Shown: positions 44,349 to 53,171, counted from the first letter of the stretch. The stretch is 64,000 bases of DNA from Arthrobacter sp. H-02-3 (GCF_003097355.1 NZ_PYUI01000021.1:25732-89731), one strand, 5' to 3'. Translations and numbers: made by a program. Notes: generated from the sequence alone by a model not told the origin.

Positions 44349-45136
44349 TCAGTTCAGTCGGGTGACTCCTTGTCCGGCGAGGGCCTGGGTGAGGCGGATG
44401 GAGTCGCCGCTGGTCTGGCAGACGTGGGCGTGGTGCAGCAGCCGGTCCACGGTGGCGGTGGCGACGGTTTTGGGCATGAGCTCGTCGAAGCCGGCGGGGT
44501 GCAGGTTGGAGCTGATCGCGACGGAGCGTTTTTCGTAGGCTGCGTCCACGACCCGGTAGAGGCCTTCGGCGGCGTCCGTGGCCACCGGCAACAGGCCTAT
44601 ATCGTCGATCACCACGAGCTCGGCGCGCAGGATCCGGGACACTGCCCGGGTGACGCTGTCATCGGTGCGGTGCGCGCGGATCAGGACGCCGAGGTCCTCG
44701 AGCCGGAGCCAGGCCACGCGCATCCCGGCTTCGACGGCCTGCTGGCCGAGGGCTTCGAGGAAGAACGTCTTCCCGGTCCCGGAGGGCCCGCAGACGACCA
44801 GGTTCTCCCGGCGCGTGATCCATTCCAGGGTTCGCAGCGCTTGCTGGGTCGGGGCCGGGATGGAGGACGCGACGGGGTCCCAGGCGTCGAAGGTTTTCCC
44901 GGTCGGGAAGCCCGCGGCCTTGCGGCGGGAGGCGAGCATCGACCGGGCCCGGCCGGCGGCTTCCTCGGCGAAGAGGGCCTTGATGACCTCGGCCGGTTCC
45001 CACCGCTGGGCGCGGGCGGTCGCGATCAGATCGGAGCCAGCGCCCGGGCGTGGGGCATCTTCAGGGACCGCATCAGCGCTTCCAGGTCCGCCGGCAGCGG
45101 CGGGGCCGCGGTGTTGGTGGTCGTCACGGGGCTCAT
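44349..45136 (-). pseudogene. istB: IstB-like ATP-binding helper of IS21, frameshifted
   Basis: The AAA+ domain is intact: NLVVCGPSGTGKTFFLEALG (Walker A), LVVIDDIGLLP (Walker B) and SVAISSNLHPAGFDELM. The N-terminus begins in another frame at ATG 45136 (MSPVTTTNTAAPPLPADLEA, then MPHARALAPI) and meets TGA near 45034. One base appears to be missing around 45036, where the frames join as LAP/DLIATARAQ. IstB helps the IstA transposase; without istA and with this frameshift the element cannot move on its own. Confidence 0.75.
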
Positions 45137-45364
45137 CGGCATCGAATGCAGAACGCGACTCAGTAGCTGGGAAACGGGCCGAATTAAGTACCGCCACCTC
45201 TTGCGGTGGTTCGCCTCGTTGCGTGTGTCAAAGGGCGCACTCGCCCACGCCTACGGCTACGCTAAGTCCGATACTTTATGGATCAAAAAAGTACCAGCGC
45301 TTCGAAAAAGGTTACCCAGAAAAGGAATCCCTAGAAGCCGGTCGCGACCAGGTAGGAACTTCGC

Positions 45365-47368
45365 ATGAAAGCAAGCCCCACATATTTGCTCGACTCTCTC
45401 TCAAACAACGATGTTACGTTTTTCATTCCGCCGTATCAAAGGAATTATGAGTGGTCGACAGACAACTGCAAGGTCTTACTCTCCGATGTTAGCCAGGTGA
45501 CCGAAGCGAACCTGTCTCAGGTAAAGACAGAACACTTCTTTGGCAGCATTGTCTACGTTGTAGAGGAAGTAGGTTTCGGGGTTCCCGCTAAGTATGTTCT
45601 TACTGATGGACAGCAGCGTATAACAACGACGATGCTCTTGCTGATAGCCTTACGAGACAGCATCGAAGACAGCAACTACAAAAAGGAAATTCAAAGGCGT
45701 TATCTCGAAAACGATCGAGCTGACGAAAGTGTCGAATACAAAATCAAACTCAAGCAGGTAGAAACGGACTGGGAAGCCTATAAGCTCTTAGTTCTCGGAC
45801 ATGACGTGCCTGCGAACTTGAAGAATTCATCTGTATATCAGAATTATCTATTCTTCCTGAAGTCGCTTGACGCTTTGGCCGACGAAGACAAGAAGAACCT
45901 TCTTGAAAAGGGCCTGATGAAGTTCAGCATAATCTCGATACAACTCGAACCAGACCGCAACCCCTGGGAGAACCCTCAGGAAATATTCGAGTCAATGAAC
46001 TCGTTAGGCAAGCCACTCTCACTTGCTGACCTGGTTCGCAACTACCTCTTGATGGGGAAGAGTACGCGGCAGCAATCTGAGCTTTACAATGGATTCTGGC
46101 TAACGCTAGAGAAACGACTACCTGGGAAGCTATCTGAATTCATCCGCGACTGGATGCAGGCAGACCAGCATAGGAGCTTCAAAGTTGCTCGCGAAAGCAA
46201 CTATAAGGAGCTGTATGGTGCGTTTAAGGAGATCACTCGCGGGCGAAGTGCAGAAGAACTATTTGAGAGCTTCGTCAGATTCTCCCACCCGTACTCAATC
46301 GTTTGTGGACTTAACCAGACGGAGCTCCGAACGCTTGACCAGGTGATTTTTGATCTCAACGTAGTGGGGGTAGCGCCTGCCTACTCGTACTTGGCAGAAG
46401 TGCTAGCCGCTTGGGAAGCGCGAATTCTGTCAGACGGAGATGTCATCGAGGTATTGACCGGCATCAGAACATATTTGTTGCGACGACGCGTTCTTGGTAT
46501 CAATACGGCTGAGAACAAATTTTATCCAGTTTTGGGCAAGCGTCTGAGCGAGCTTTCTAGCTCTCAAGACAAAACGGAAAGCTTGTTCCGCCAGCTTTCT
46601 TCTCAAGAGTATGCGCTGCGACTACCCAATGATGATGAAATGACATCAAGACTCCGCGGGCTGAACTTCTACAACCTAGGACGCTCACGGAGTTACCCTA
46701 GACTGCTTCTCTCTATGGCCGAAGAGCACCTTACGAAGTCTCGACCCGTATGGGATGATTCCCGGTTACAGCTTGAGCACATCATGCCTCAGAAATTGAA
46801 CGCGGATTGGCGGCAGATGCTGGGGGAAGATTCTGAGGCAGTGCATCAGGAGTTTGTGAACAATATTGGGAATATTACACTAATTCGCCATAATCAGGAG
46901 CTCGGTAACAAGTCTTTTGGCGACAAGAAGGAGACTTACTCCGGTCAATCGGGTCTGCAAGTCGCCCAGAATCGTGTCCTGGACCGAGAGGCCTGGGACG
47001 CCGAGTCGATTAGGAGACGACAAGACTACGTCATCGAATTAATTACCCAGAAAATCCTAAATATTCCAGCCAGCTTTAAGCGCGCGAGCAACTGGAATCA
47101 GAGTGATCATAATTCTACTTCATTCGATCAACGAGCGAAATTGAACCCGCTGATTGGAGAGACAATCGAGTTCATTTCAAATCCGGCAATGGCTGCACAG
47201 GTGATCAGCGATTCCAAGGTCATGTTTGAAGGCGAGGAGTGGGCTCTCGGGCCGCTGACGAAGGTGCTGAAGGAACGGAGTGGAGCGAAGATTAGCAAAA
47301 CCAGCAACTTTCACGGTGCTTCAAACTGGAGTTGGGATGGAGTCAAATTGGTTGACCTCGATATCTAA
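45365..47368 (+). CDS. GmrSD-like DUF262/DUF1524 restriction protein
   Basis: A 667-residue single-chain enzyme. The N-terminal DUF262 domain has FFIPPYQRNYEWS and LTDGQQRITTTM, the ParB-like nucleotide-binding loop. Around residue 470 the DUF1524 HNH nuclease has LEHIMPQKLN and NNIGNITLIRHNQELGNKSF. This is the layout of GmrSD type IV enzymes, which cut modified phage DNA using NTP. A last block of about 50 residues (GEEWALGPLTKVLKERSG, then NFHGASNWSWDG) looks like a small added DNA- or modification-binding module. Codon use is AT-rich, unlike neighbours, so it is probably transferred. AGGAAC precedes ATG. Confidence 0.85.
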   Translation: MKASPTYLLDSLSNNDVTFFIPPYQRNYEWSTDNCKVLLSDVSQVTEANLSQVKTEHFFGSIVYVVEEVGFGVPAKYVLTDGQQRITTTMLLLIALRDSIEDSNYKKEIQRRYLENDRADESVEYKIKLKQVETDWEAYKLLVLGHDVPANLKNSSVYQNYLFFLKSLDALADEDKKNLLEKGLMKFSIISIQLEPDRNPWENPQEIFESMNSLGKPLSLADLVRNYLLMGKSTRQQSELYNGFWLTLEKRLPGKLSEFIRDWMQADQHRSFKVARESNYKELYGAFKEITRGRSAEELFESFVRFSHPYSIVCGLNQTELRTLDQVIFDLNVVGVAPAYSYLAEVLAAWEARILSDGDVIEVLTGIRTYLLRRRVLGINTAENKFYPVLGKRLSELSSSQDKTESLFRQLSSQEYALRLPNDDEMTSRLRGLNFYNLGRSRSYPRLLLSMAEEHLTKSRPVWDDSRLQLEHIMPQKLNADWRQMLGEDSEAVHQEFVNNIGNITLIRHNQELGNKSFGDKKETYSGQSGLQVAQNRVLDREAWDAESIRRRQDYVIELITQKILNIPASFKRASNWNQSDHNSTSFDQRAKLNPLIGETIEFISNPAMAAQVISDSKVMFEGEEWALGPLTKVLKERSGAKISKTSNFHGASNWSWDGVKLVDLDI

Positions 47369-47890
47369 CGTTTACGCTTTGAGGTCGCGAATTTCGCAGA
47401 AGTCCTGGCTGTCCCGGCGTCGTGCGCTGCCCGCCTCCGTAAGCGGGACAGGTACGCCGCCGCCAGTCGTCTCCAACAAACGGAGGCCGGCGCCCGCTGC
47501 AAACCATCCGTCCACCGTCCGTGGCGGATAGGCTGCGCGCGCCGTCGGGGCCCTTATGCGCCGGCAGGAACTCCGCATCGTCGCCCACACGGAAAGCGTG
47601 GCCGACGGGTGCTTCGTAAGCTAGGAGGCCGCCGTCGTGAAACTAGCGAAGCTGCACAGTTCCCGACACACCAAAAGGCGGGCTGGCTGTGAAAGTCGGC
47701 CTGCCTACGTTTGTTGAACAAAGCCCGTTCGCAGGATGGGCCTCGCGCCGAAGCGGCACGGCTGGCCTGCGCCTCTAGCGCCGAAGGTCCGGTTCCCCCC
47801 CAAAAGTGCGGGACACTGGAAGTATCGACCACGAAAGCGGGCCACGTTGATAGCCCAGCAGGATGCCAACGGCTTCACCAGGCTGACTCC
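47369..47890. other. Right edge of defence island, no gene seen
   Basis: A 522-base region between the GmrSD-like gene and the next coding region. GC rises back to the level of the chromosome after about 47390. Minus-strand frames here give only low-complexity products, and no tRNA or direct repeat marking an island end was found. Confidence 0.4.
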
Positions 47891-48640
47891 ATGGAACTGA
47901 GCGGCGCCGGCCATCTCGATCCGCTGCTGTATCCGTGGGAGCCGCCCGTGGCCTCGGGTGTCATGGACGGCGAGGAATTCCGGCCCCTGGGGCTTTCAGC
48001 CGGACTGGATGAAGTCCTCGCGCAAGCCAGCGCGGCACCGCTGGAAGCCCGTTCCCTGGTGGTTTCCATCGGCTCGAATTCAAGCGCCGACGTGATGCGG
48101 CGGAAATTCGCCAGCTACCACCAGCCGGTCAGCGCGGTCCTGCCGCTGGTCCGGGGGCAGCTCCACAACATCGCCGTTGGCCACTCCGCCCACGTGAGCA
48201 AGGCCGGCTACATCGCCGCCGCCCCGTATCCGTTGCTGGGAGAGTGCACAGCGGTCTGGCTTTCGTGGCTGGACGATGTCCAACTGATGGCCCTGGACGC
48301 AACGGAGCCCAACTACCGGCGGATCCAGCTCGACGGCGAAGCCTGCCCGCTCACGGCGGACCACGGGGAACGTCCGGAGGAGTTCTCGCTGTTCACCTCG
48401 CGCTGGGGCGTGCTGACCGATGGCGACGGCGGGAAGCTTCCCTTCCTCGACCAGCCTGCCCTCTTCGGGCTCCTCGCCGGCAGCGGCACCGGGGACCTCC
48501 TGGAGGAGGGGAAGTCTGTGTTCGACGGGCCGCCGGAGCTTGTTGCCGAGCAACTCGCGATACCCTCGGTCCAGGCATGGGCCAGGGACTGGTTCAGTTC
48601 GGCCGGCCTCACCGCACCAGTGGACTTCGACGGTTCTTGA
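47891..48640 (+). CDS. Conserved-looking hypothetical protein
   Basis: A 249-residue soluble protein with no membrane segment. It begins with ELSGAGHLDPLLYPWEPPV and has VVSIGSNSSADVMRRKFASY, in which the GSN turn recalls gamma-glutamylcyclotransferase-like folds, but the rest of that motif is not visible, so I assign no function. HNIAVGHSAHVSKAGYIAAA and TAVWLSWLDDVQLMALDATE look like core strands. The open frame extends upstream of ATG 47891 without a better start. It is convergent with the flavin monooxygenase gene. Confidence 0.6.
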   Translation: MELSGAGHLDPLLYPWEPPVASGVMDGEEFRPLGLSAGLDEVLAQASAAPLEARSLVVSIGSNSSADVMRRKFASYHQPVSAVLPLVRGQLHNIAVGHSAHVSKAGYIAAAPYPLLGECTAVWLSWLDDVQLMALDATEPNYRRIQLDGEACPLTADHGERPEEFSLFTSRWGVLTDGDGGKLPFLDQPALFGLLAGSGTGDLLEEGKSVFDGPPELVAEQLAIPSVQAWARDWFSSAGLTAPVDFDGS

Positions 48641-48670
48641 CAGGGGTAGCCACCTTCTGGAACGTCGCCT

Positions 48671-49969
48671 TCACCGGGCGGCGATGTTCTGTGCATTGCT
48701 CTCCGCGATGTGCTGCGCGATGTATTCGGCATCGCGGCCCACGCCCGCCACGATGGACGAGCCGTGCCCGGTCAGCCACGGCAGCCCGACGGCGTACAGT
48801 CCGGGGTGTTCGGTGATGCCGCGGTGGTGGCGGGGGTAGTTCCATTCGTCCAGCACCGGGATGTCCAGGATGCTGAAGTCCAGCCGGTAGCCCGTGGCCC
48901 AGAGGACCGAGGTGACGTTGGCGGCTTCGAGGTTCAGCCGGGCCGGCTCCGAGGGAAGCCAGTCGTCCTTTCGCGGCGGTTCCGGCTCCGGCGCCGACAT
49001 GCCGGTGGCGGCAATATAGCTGTCGAACATCGGCTTCATCCGCTGATAGAACGCCGCCTCCACCAGGCCCAGGCGTTCCGGAAGGTCATCACTGAAGACG
49101 AGGTCGCCGTCGTCGGCTGCTTCCAAATGGCCGTGCAGCCGGACGCCGCGCCGGCCCAGGTCCCGCAGGTGGATGTCGTGGCCGCCGCCGGCGCCGGACA
49201 CCAGCGGGTTGCAGGCAAACCTCGCCGCGGGGGAGGGCAGCTGCCCCACGGTGAGGCCGTTCAGTCCGTAGTCGGGGCCGAATTGTGCCAGCTGCATCAT
49301 CCAATAGATCAGGTCCTGGCCGCGGTACCGGCGCGGTGCTTCCGGGCACGTGGACACCGCCAGGTGGATGTCGCGGCCGGCGGCGAGCAGTTCCTCGGCG
49401 ATCTGGCCGCCGGACTGGCCGGTGCCCACGATGAGCACGGCGCCCTCGGGCAGTTGGCCCGGGTTGCGGTAACTGTCGGTGTGAAGTTGCAGGATGTGGC
49501 CAGGCAGTTGCGCCGACAGTGCCGGGATCTTCGGCTTCTGGTAGCCGCCGGTAGCGAGCACCACCTTCCGGGCCCGCCAGCTGCCCTGGGTTGTGGCCAC
49601 GTTGAAGCCGCCGCCCTCCGCGGGCGCGATACGCGTGACATCCGCACCCGTCCGGACAGGAGCATCGATGATCTCCGCATAGTGCCGGAAATGGCGGATG
49701 AGGTCATCCCGCCGCATGAACGCTTCCGGGGCGGGACCGTCATACGGCATGCCGGGCAGCGCGAGCGAGAAGTTCGGCGTGTTCAGGCAAAACGCGTCCC
49801 ACCGGTCCTGCCACGCCCCGCCCAGCGTTTCACGCCGTTCCAGCAACTGATGTTCGACGCCGGCCCGGCTCAGCCAGTAGCTCGTGGCCAGGCCAGCCTG
49901 CCCGGCCCCGATGATGAGGGTGTTGATGGTTTGCGGAGCCGCATGTCGGGCGGCCGTCGGGGTCTCCAT
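48671..49969 (-). CDS. Flavin-containing monooxygenase / CzcO-like FAD oxidoreductase
   Basis: A 432-residue flavoprotein. The FAD motif is NTLIIGAGQAGLATSYWLSR near the N-terminus, then LLERRETLGGAWQDRWDAF, and the NADPH Rossmann motif VLIVGTGQSGGQIAEELL. VTSVLWATGYRLDF near the C-terminus is the conserved ATG segment of the family. It probably hydroxylates or oxidises a small organic substrate with NADPH and oxygen. Substrate unknown. The ATG at 49969 follows GGGAGAAGAACC. Relics of relatives lie at 51112-51318 and 17830-17944, and its promoter module is shared with two other loci. Confidence 0.88.
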   Translation of the reverse strand: METPTAARHAAPQTINTLIIGAGQAGLATSYWLSRAGVEHQLLERRETLGGAWQDRWDAFCLNTPNFSLALPGMPYDGPAPEAFMRRDDLIRHFRHYAEIIDAPVRTGADVTRIAPAEGGGFNVATTQGSWRARKVVLATGGYQKPKIPALSAQLPGHILQLHTDSYRNPGQLPEGAVLIVGTGQSGGQIAEELLAAGRDIHLAVSTCPEAPRRYRGQDLIYWMMQLAQFGPDYGLNGLTVGQLPSPAARFACNPLVSGAGGGHDIHLRDLGRRGVRLHGHLEAADDGDLVFSDDLPERLGLVEAAFYQRMKPMFDSYIAATGMSAPEPEPPRKDDWLPSEPARLNLEAANVTSVLWATGYRLDFSILDIPVLDEWNYPRHHRGITEHPGLYAVGLPWLTGHGSSIVAGVGRDAEYIAQHIAESNAQNIAAR

Positions 49970-50009
49970 GGTTCTTCTCCCGTAGCCAAGGTGCAAGGCT
50001 GGCTTTGTT

Positions 50010-50044
50010 GGCAGGATATGCCCGCAGCGTCGCTACGTACAGGT
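50010..50044 (-). promoter_or_regulatory. Shared 35-bp promoter-like module, copy A
   Basis: Blocks GCAGGATATGCCCGC and GTACAGG are 11 bases apart, about 40 bases upstream of the monooxygenase start. The same layout recurs at 51358-51392 and 53213-53247, always upstream of a minus-strand ATGGA start with a purine-rich leader. Confidence 0.55.
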
Positions 50045-50238
50045 CGCTGTCAGCAGCCTGCCACCGTCCCCCGCAACAGCTTGCCCTCTTGAGGCCCCGC
50101 AAAGGCAGTCCCGCGCTCAGCGGATATGCGGCAACTACAACACCGAGGGGCGGCCTACATGCTGCTCGGTTTTGGCGATCCTATCCCCACACCGGTGGAG
50201 GATCACGGACGGGTCACGTGTTGAATGGAGTAGACGCG

Positions 50239-50994
50239 CTATTCGCAGCCAACACCGTCACCGTTGCGGTCCAAGCCGTAGATGTCACTTCCGACTACGG
50301 TCACTGGTCCTCGTACGTACGCTGGACCGTTGCCGCTCCCGCCGGCGCAGTCCACATCAGAAGCGATCGGTACGCATGCGCCTGAATAGTTGGGATCGCA
50401 TCCAGAGGGAGCTGCTGGGACAACCGGCCGAACGGGGGTTTGAACCTTGGCTGCGGCAGCCGCCGCTGCTGCAGCCTGCTGGCGTGCGGATTCCGCGGCT
50501 GCAGCCTGCTGGCGTGCGGATTCCGCCGCGGCTTGTTCCTGCGCAGCTTTGGCTTCCGCTTCCTTGGCGGCTGTATCAGAGGCTGCCTTGGCGGCAGCGG
50601 CTTTGAGCGCGAGCGAGGCGGCCGCTGCCCGAGCATCCTTTACCCGCTTTGATGCTGATTGCTCCATCCACAGCAGCTTTCCGTCGTCAGCCTTCGTGCA
50701 GATAAAGACGGTTTGCTGGTGGGTTTCACTTGAATCTTCCGTGGTGCAGGAGATTGTTGCGGGCGCACTAGTTGTGTCCGACGCTGTTGGCGTAGCTGAA
50801 CTAAAAGCTGACGCCGTCGTTAGTGAGGCCACAGCTTGGCCTCCACACGCTGTAAGCGCCAGGAGAGCAGCGCTCGCCATGACTGCGGTCTTTGCTAGCC
50901 GACCAGAAACTGGCGAAAGCCGTTTGCCGTCGGCCGACTGGCAAGACATTCCGTCCGGAAATCGAACATCTTTGCGCCCAAAGCGTGTATTCAT
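50239..50994 (-). CDS. Lipoprotein with excalibur calcium-binding domain
   Basis: A 251-residue exported protein. A hydrophobic helix ends in the lipobox LLALTACGG (about residue 55). A Thr/Ser-rich linker and an Ala-rich coiled-coil stretch (residues 130-185) follow. The C-terminal excalibur domain has GCDPNYSGACVPIASDVDCA and GLDRNGDGVGCE, the DxDxDGxxCE calcium loop. Such domains are found in actinobacterial surface proteins. A 30-bp tandem repeat duplicates ESARQQAAAA. GGGGGC upstream supports ATG 50994 over the GTG at 51006. Confidence 0.8.
   Translation of the reverse strand: MNTRFGRKDVRFPDGMSCQSADGKRLSPVSGRLAKTAVMASAALLALTACGGQAVASLTTASAFSSATPTASDTTSAPATISCTTEDSSETHQQTVFICTKADDGKLLWMEQSASKRVKDARAAAASLALKAAAAKAASDTAAKEAEAKAAQEQAAAESARQQAAAAESARQQAAAAAAAAAKVQTPVRPVVPAAPSGCDPNYSGACVPIASDVDCAGGSGNGPAYVRGPVTVVGSDIYGLDRNGDGVGCE
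50471..50530. repeat. Two 30-bp tandem repeat units inside the excalibur gene
   Basis: The unit begins GCAGCCTGCTGGCGTGCGGA. The two units agree for their first 26 bases. They encode the repeated ESARQQAAAA block, a site likely to vary in length between strains. Confidence 0.75.
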
Positions 50995-51111
50995 TTGTGC
51001 CCCCACAAATCAGATTCAGATGAAAGTTCTCGCCGACCTTAGCACCGGAACTCGCGTTCGATATAGACCTTTCTACTCAACAAAATCTGTCATTTACGCC
51101 ATTAATTTGTG

Positions 51112-51318
51112 TCAACTGCAATAGCCCTGCGTTTCGCCCCACGTACGCCCGTAGCTGGTGGGCAGCCCGGCCTGCCCGGTCCCCATCGCCAGGGTGTTGA
51201 CCACTGCGGAGCCTGATTTCGGTTCAGTTCGGGGGGCGGCGCAGCTCCTTCCTGACGGCCTCGGTTGTGGCGCCGGTCGTGGCAGGCCTGCGATGCGGGT
51301 AAACGCCTGGGTCTCCAT
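51112..51318 (-). pseudogene. Relic of a flavin monooxygenase N-terminus
   Basis: Starts METQAF like the intact METPTA protein, then, after unrelated sequence, reads VVNTLAMGTGQAGLPTSYG, matching INTLIIGAGQAGLATSYW of the gene at 48671-49969 (the FAD motif), and stops soon after. Its upstream region is also alike (copy B of the promoter module). It is a decayed duplicate of the monooxygenase 5' end. Confidence 0.7.
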
Positions 51319-51357
51319 GGGTCTTCTTCCAAGCTAAGGGGCAGGGCTGGACGTGTT

Positions 51358-51392
51358 GGCAGGATTTGCCCGCAGCGTCGCAGCGTACAGGT
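51358..51392 (-). promoter_or_regulatory. Shared 35-bp promoter-like module, copy B
   Basis: GCAGGATTTGCCCGC, 11 bases, GTACAGG; the spacer is close to that of copy A. It lies 40 bases upstream of the monooxygenase relic start. Confidence 0.5.
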
Positions 51393-51455
51393 CCGGGCAG
51401 GTGGTGGATTCTTTGGACCACGCAGTCGCCGGAGCGATATTCCATTCTGAGGCGG

Positions 51456-52031
51456 TCAGCCGAGCGGTTGCCGTTCGCCAACGGCAACCGCATCCTCAAG
51501 CGTGACGTACGTCCGCCGTCGTCGTTCCAGTCTTTCCTGCTGACCGGGCGAGGGAACCCTCGCGCCCTTGGTCCGGTTGCACCTGGCACAGGCCGCGACG
51601 AAGTTCTGCATGCTAGTGGATCCGCCCTTGGACCACGGGTAGAAGTGGTCACCGTGCTCAGCGGGCCGTGGGCACCGCCGCCGGAGTCCGGACTCCATCT
51701 CGCACTGGCCGCCGGCGCGTGCCAGGCCTTCCCGGCGCTGCTGGCGGCTGAACCGCCGGACCGGGTCCCTGCGCTTCAGGTCTCTGGCGCGAATGACGGC
51801 CGCAACAACCGTCAGAACCACCAGGAAAAGCCCGGGGACGATGACCGCAGCCAGAACGCCGTCGACCATGCTGCGAAGAATTTCAGCGACGGTGGATGCG
51901 TTGTGGCGGGCCGCCGCGTCGGCCTTCGGCATGAGCGCCAGGACAACGGAGGCGCCCAACCACACAACCACCGCCGAATAGGCCATCTTCAGAGCCTGGC
52001 GGTTCCAGTAAATGCGTTTCAGTTCCACCAT
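51456..52031 (-). CDS. Membrane-anchored HNH endonuclease-like protein
   Basis: A 191-residue protein. Two hydrophobic segments (about residues 15-33 and 55-80) are followed by an RARDLKRRDPVRRFSRQQRR basic stretch and a C-terminal HNH domain: CEMESGLRRRC zinc pair, HGDHFYPWSKGGSTSMQNFV and ACARCNRTKGA. The nuclease part would face the cytoplasm if the helices form a hairpin. Membrane-bound HNH proteins are uncommon; a defence or DNA-uptake role is possible but unproven. The gene stands alone. Confidence 0.72.
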   Translation of the reverse strand: MVELKRIYWNRQALKMAYSAVVVWLGASVVLALMPKADAAARHNASTVAEILRSMVDGVLAAVIVPGLFLVVLTVVAAVIRARDLKRRDPVRRFSRQQRREGLARAGGQCEMESGLRRRCPRPAEHGDHFYPWSKGGSTSMQNFVAACARCNRTKGARVPSPGQQERLERRRRTYVTLEDAVAVGERQPLG

Positions 52032-52775
52032 TCAGTCGTCCCCCATCGATCTTCAGCCCGGTCGAATCCGTGCAGCGCTGCAGCTAGATGATCGTACCGT
52101 CGGGCTCACAATTCTGCGGTTCTCACAGCTTTTCCCTCCCAACTTCGGCTGATGCGCCGATCCACCGGACCACAGGGGTTTATGCCGCGGCCATCGTCTG
52201 GTCGCGACGAGCCCTATTGAATATGGCTTCGAGAAGCTCCGGGATGAACTGCTCGAAGCCATCATCAAGTACCGTGCGGACGTCTAGACGCCGTTGCTAC
52301 TCGTCCAAGCAGTCGCCTAGGTGCAGCACGATGTCCGGGTGGTCCTGCGCCAGCCGCGCGTAGGCGGTGAAGTGGCCGGGTTCGTACTGCGCGCAGCCGG
52401 CGAACGCCTTGGCCAGCGCGGTCGGCGGCCCGTGGAATGAACGTTTGTGCAGGCGCGGGTGGCGGTTTCCCCAGGCCGCCCTCCGGCGGAAAGTATGTAC
52501 TGACCAGTAACTTTGGGTCGCGGGAGAGCGACACCACGCGCTGGGCATCGTGTCCGGTCCCGTTGATCCGGCCTATCAGCCCAGCTGCCTCTAGCAGGGA
52601 GTGGCGGCAGGGCGGGGGAGCAACGGCCGCCGGGGTTGGGATACTTGCAGCAGCGGGCAACGGCGGCAAGCGGAGTCCTGTTGCTGGGACTGGAGGGACT
52701 GCACTGCCGGGAGATGTGCAGCGCGGTCGGCGATGAGGCATTTGGTCAGGTTGCATGGCCGGTTCGCATGTTTGA
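52032..52775. other. Region of gene relics
   Basis: No intact gene in 744 bases. A plus-strand stretch 52177-52287 reads like a protein end (IEYGFEKLRDELLEAIIKYR) without a start, and a minus-strand PhoD relic lies at 52297-52413. The right part, up to 52770, shows only broken minus-strand frames. Confidence 0.45.
52297..52413 (-). pseudogene. Relic of a PhoD-like alkaline phosphatase
   Basis: Reads AFAGCAQYEPGHFTAYARLA and then DHPDIVLHLGDCLDE before a stop. PhoD enzymes have xSCxxYExGYFxAYxxLA and DxVxHLGDYIYE at the start of their metallophosphatase domain. The Tyr usually after GD is Cys here, and the frame is broken on both sides, so the gene is dead. Confidence 0.6.
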
Positions 52776-53171
52776 CTAGGCGGTCGCCTCCGGAGCCTTA
52801 GGAGCCTTGGGGGATTTCGAAGCCTTCGGGGGCAGCCCGGCCACATGTTCGAATGCTTTCTCCACCCAAGCCCTGGCCCGCGCCTCATCGCCGTCGCCCT
52901 CGGCATTCCAGATCTCCGGCAGCCCGGTGTAGCCGCCCATGGGGCGCTCCGGCGGCCCGAACGGAACAGTCCGCTCGGTGCCTTCGAGCATTTCCTTGTC
53001 GTCCTCGTCCAGCTTCACGCCGATGGTTGGGCCGAACAGTCCGGCGAACATGTTGCCGTGCACGAACGCCGCGAGGTTCCCGAACATCGGCTTTATGACC
53101 ACCTCGGGACGATCCGGGAGCACCGAGCGGAAGTGCTCCTTGTCGGTGTCGGACGCTTTCGGCATTTCCAT
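52776..53171 (-). CDS. TfoX N-terminal domain protein
   Basis: A 131-residue protein with the TfoX-N core: VVIKPMFGNLAAFVHGNMFA, GLFGPTIGVKLDEDD and MGGYTGLPEIW. The C-terminal tail (ASKSPKAPKAPEATA) is Lys/Pro/Ala-rich. TfoX proteins control competence in proteobacteria; actinobacterial single-domain forms have no set role. The ATG at 53171 follows GGAGGAAGACCC, and copy C of the shared promoter module lies about 42 bases upstream. Confidence 0.8.
   Translation of the reverse strand: MEMPKASDTDKEHFRSVLPDRPEVVIKPMFGNLAAFVHGNMFAGLFGPTIGVKLDEDDKEMLEGTERTVPFGPPERPMGGYTGLPEIWNAEGDGDEARARAWVEKAFEHVAGLPPKASKSPKAPKAPEATA

Larger units (their letters stand above)
44216..45136 (-). mobile_element. 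IS21-family insertion sequence remnant
   Basis: Only the istB half of an IS21-type element is left; no istA transposase gene is present in the window. The end after istB holds four related units of about 25 bases, each with GGCCA and then TGCCC (44216-44320), as in the multiple terminal repeats of IS21 elements; it starts TGTCAATGGCCAG. The other end is cut off shortly after the istB start. The element sits between two defence genes and probably marks their acquisition or rearrangement. Confidence 0.7.

Noticed and set aside
47343..47588. A minus-strand frame of 81 residues overlapping the end of the GmrSD-like gene
   Set aside because: Overlaps a solid gene end, has no ribosome-binding site and no known motif.
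36546..47890. tRNA gene or integrase marking the defence island ends
   Set aside because: Looked for on both sides by eye; no cloverleaf-like sequence with a GTTCGA loop and no integrase gene was found.
50471..50530. Possible CRISPR-like repeats
   Set aside because: Only two adjacent 30-bp units with no spacers, in frame inside a lipoprotein gene; a coding tandem repeat.
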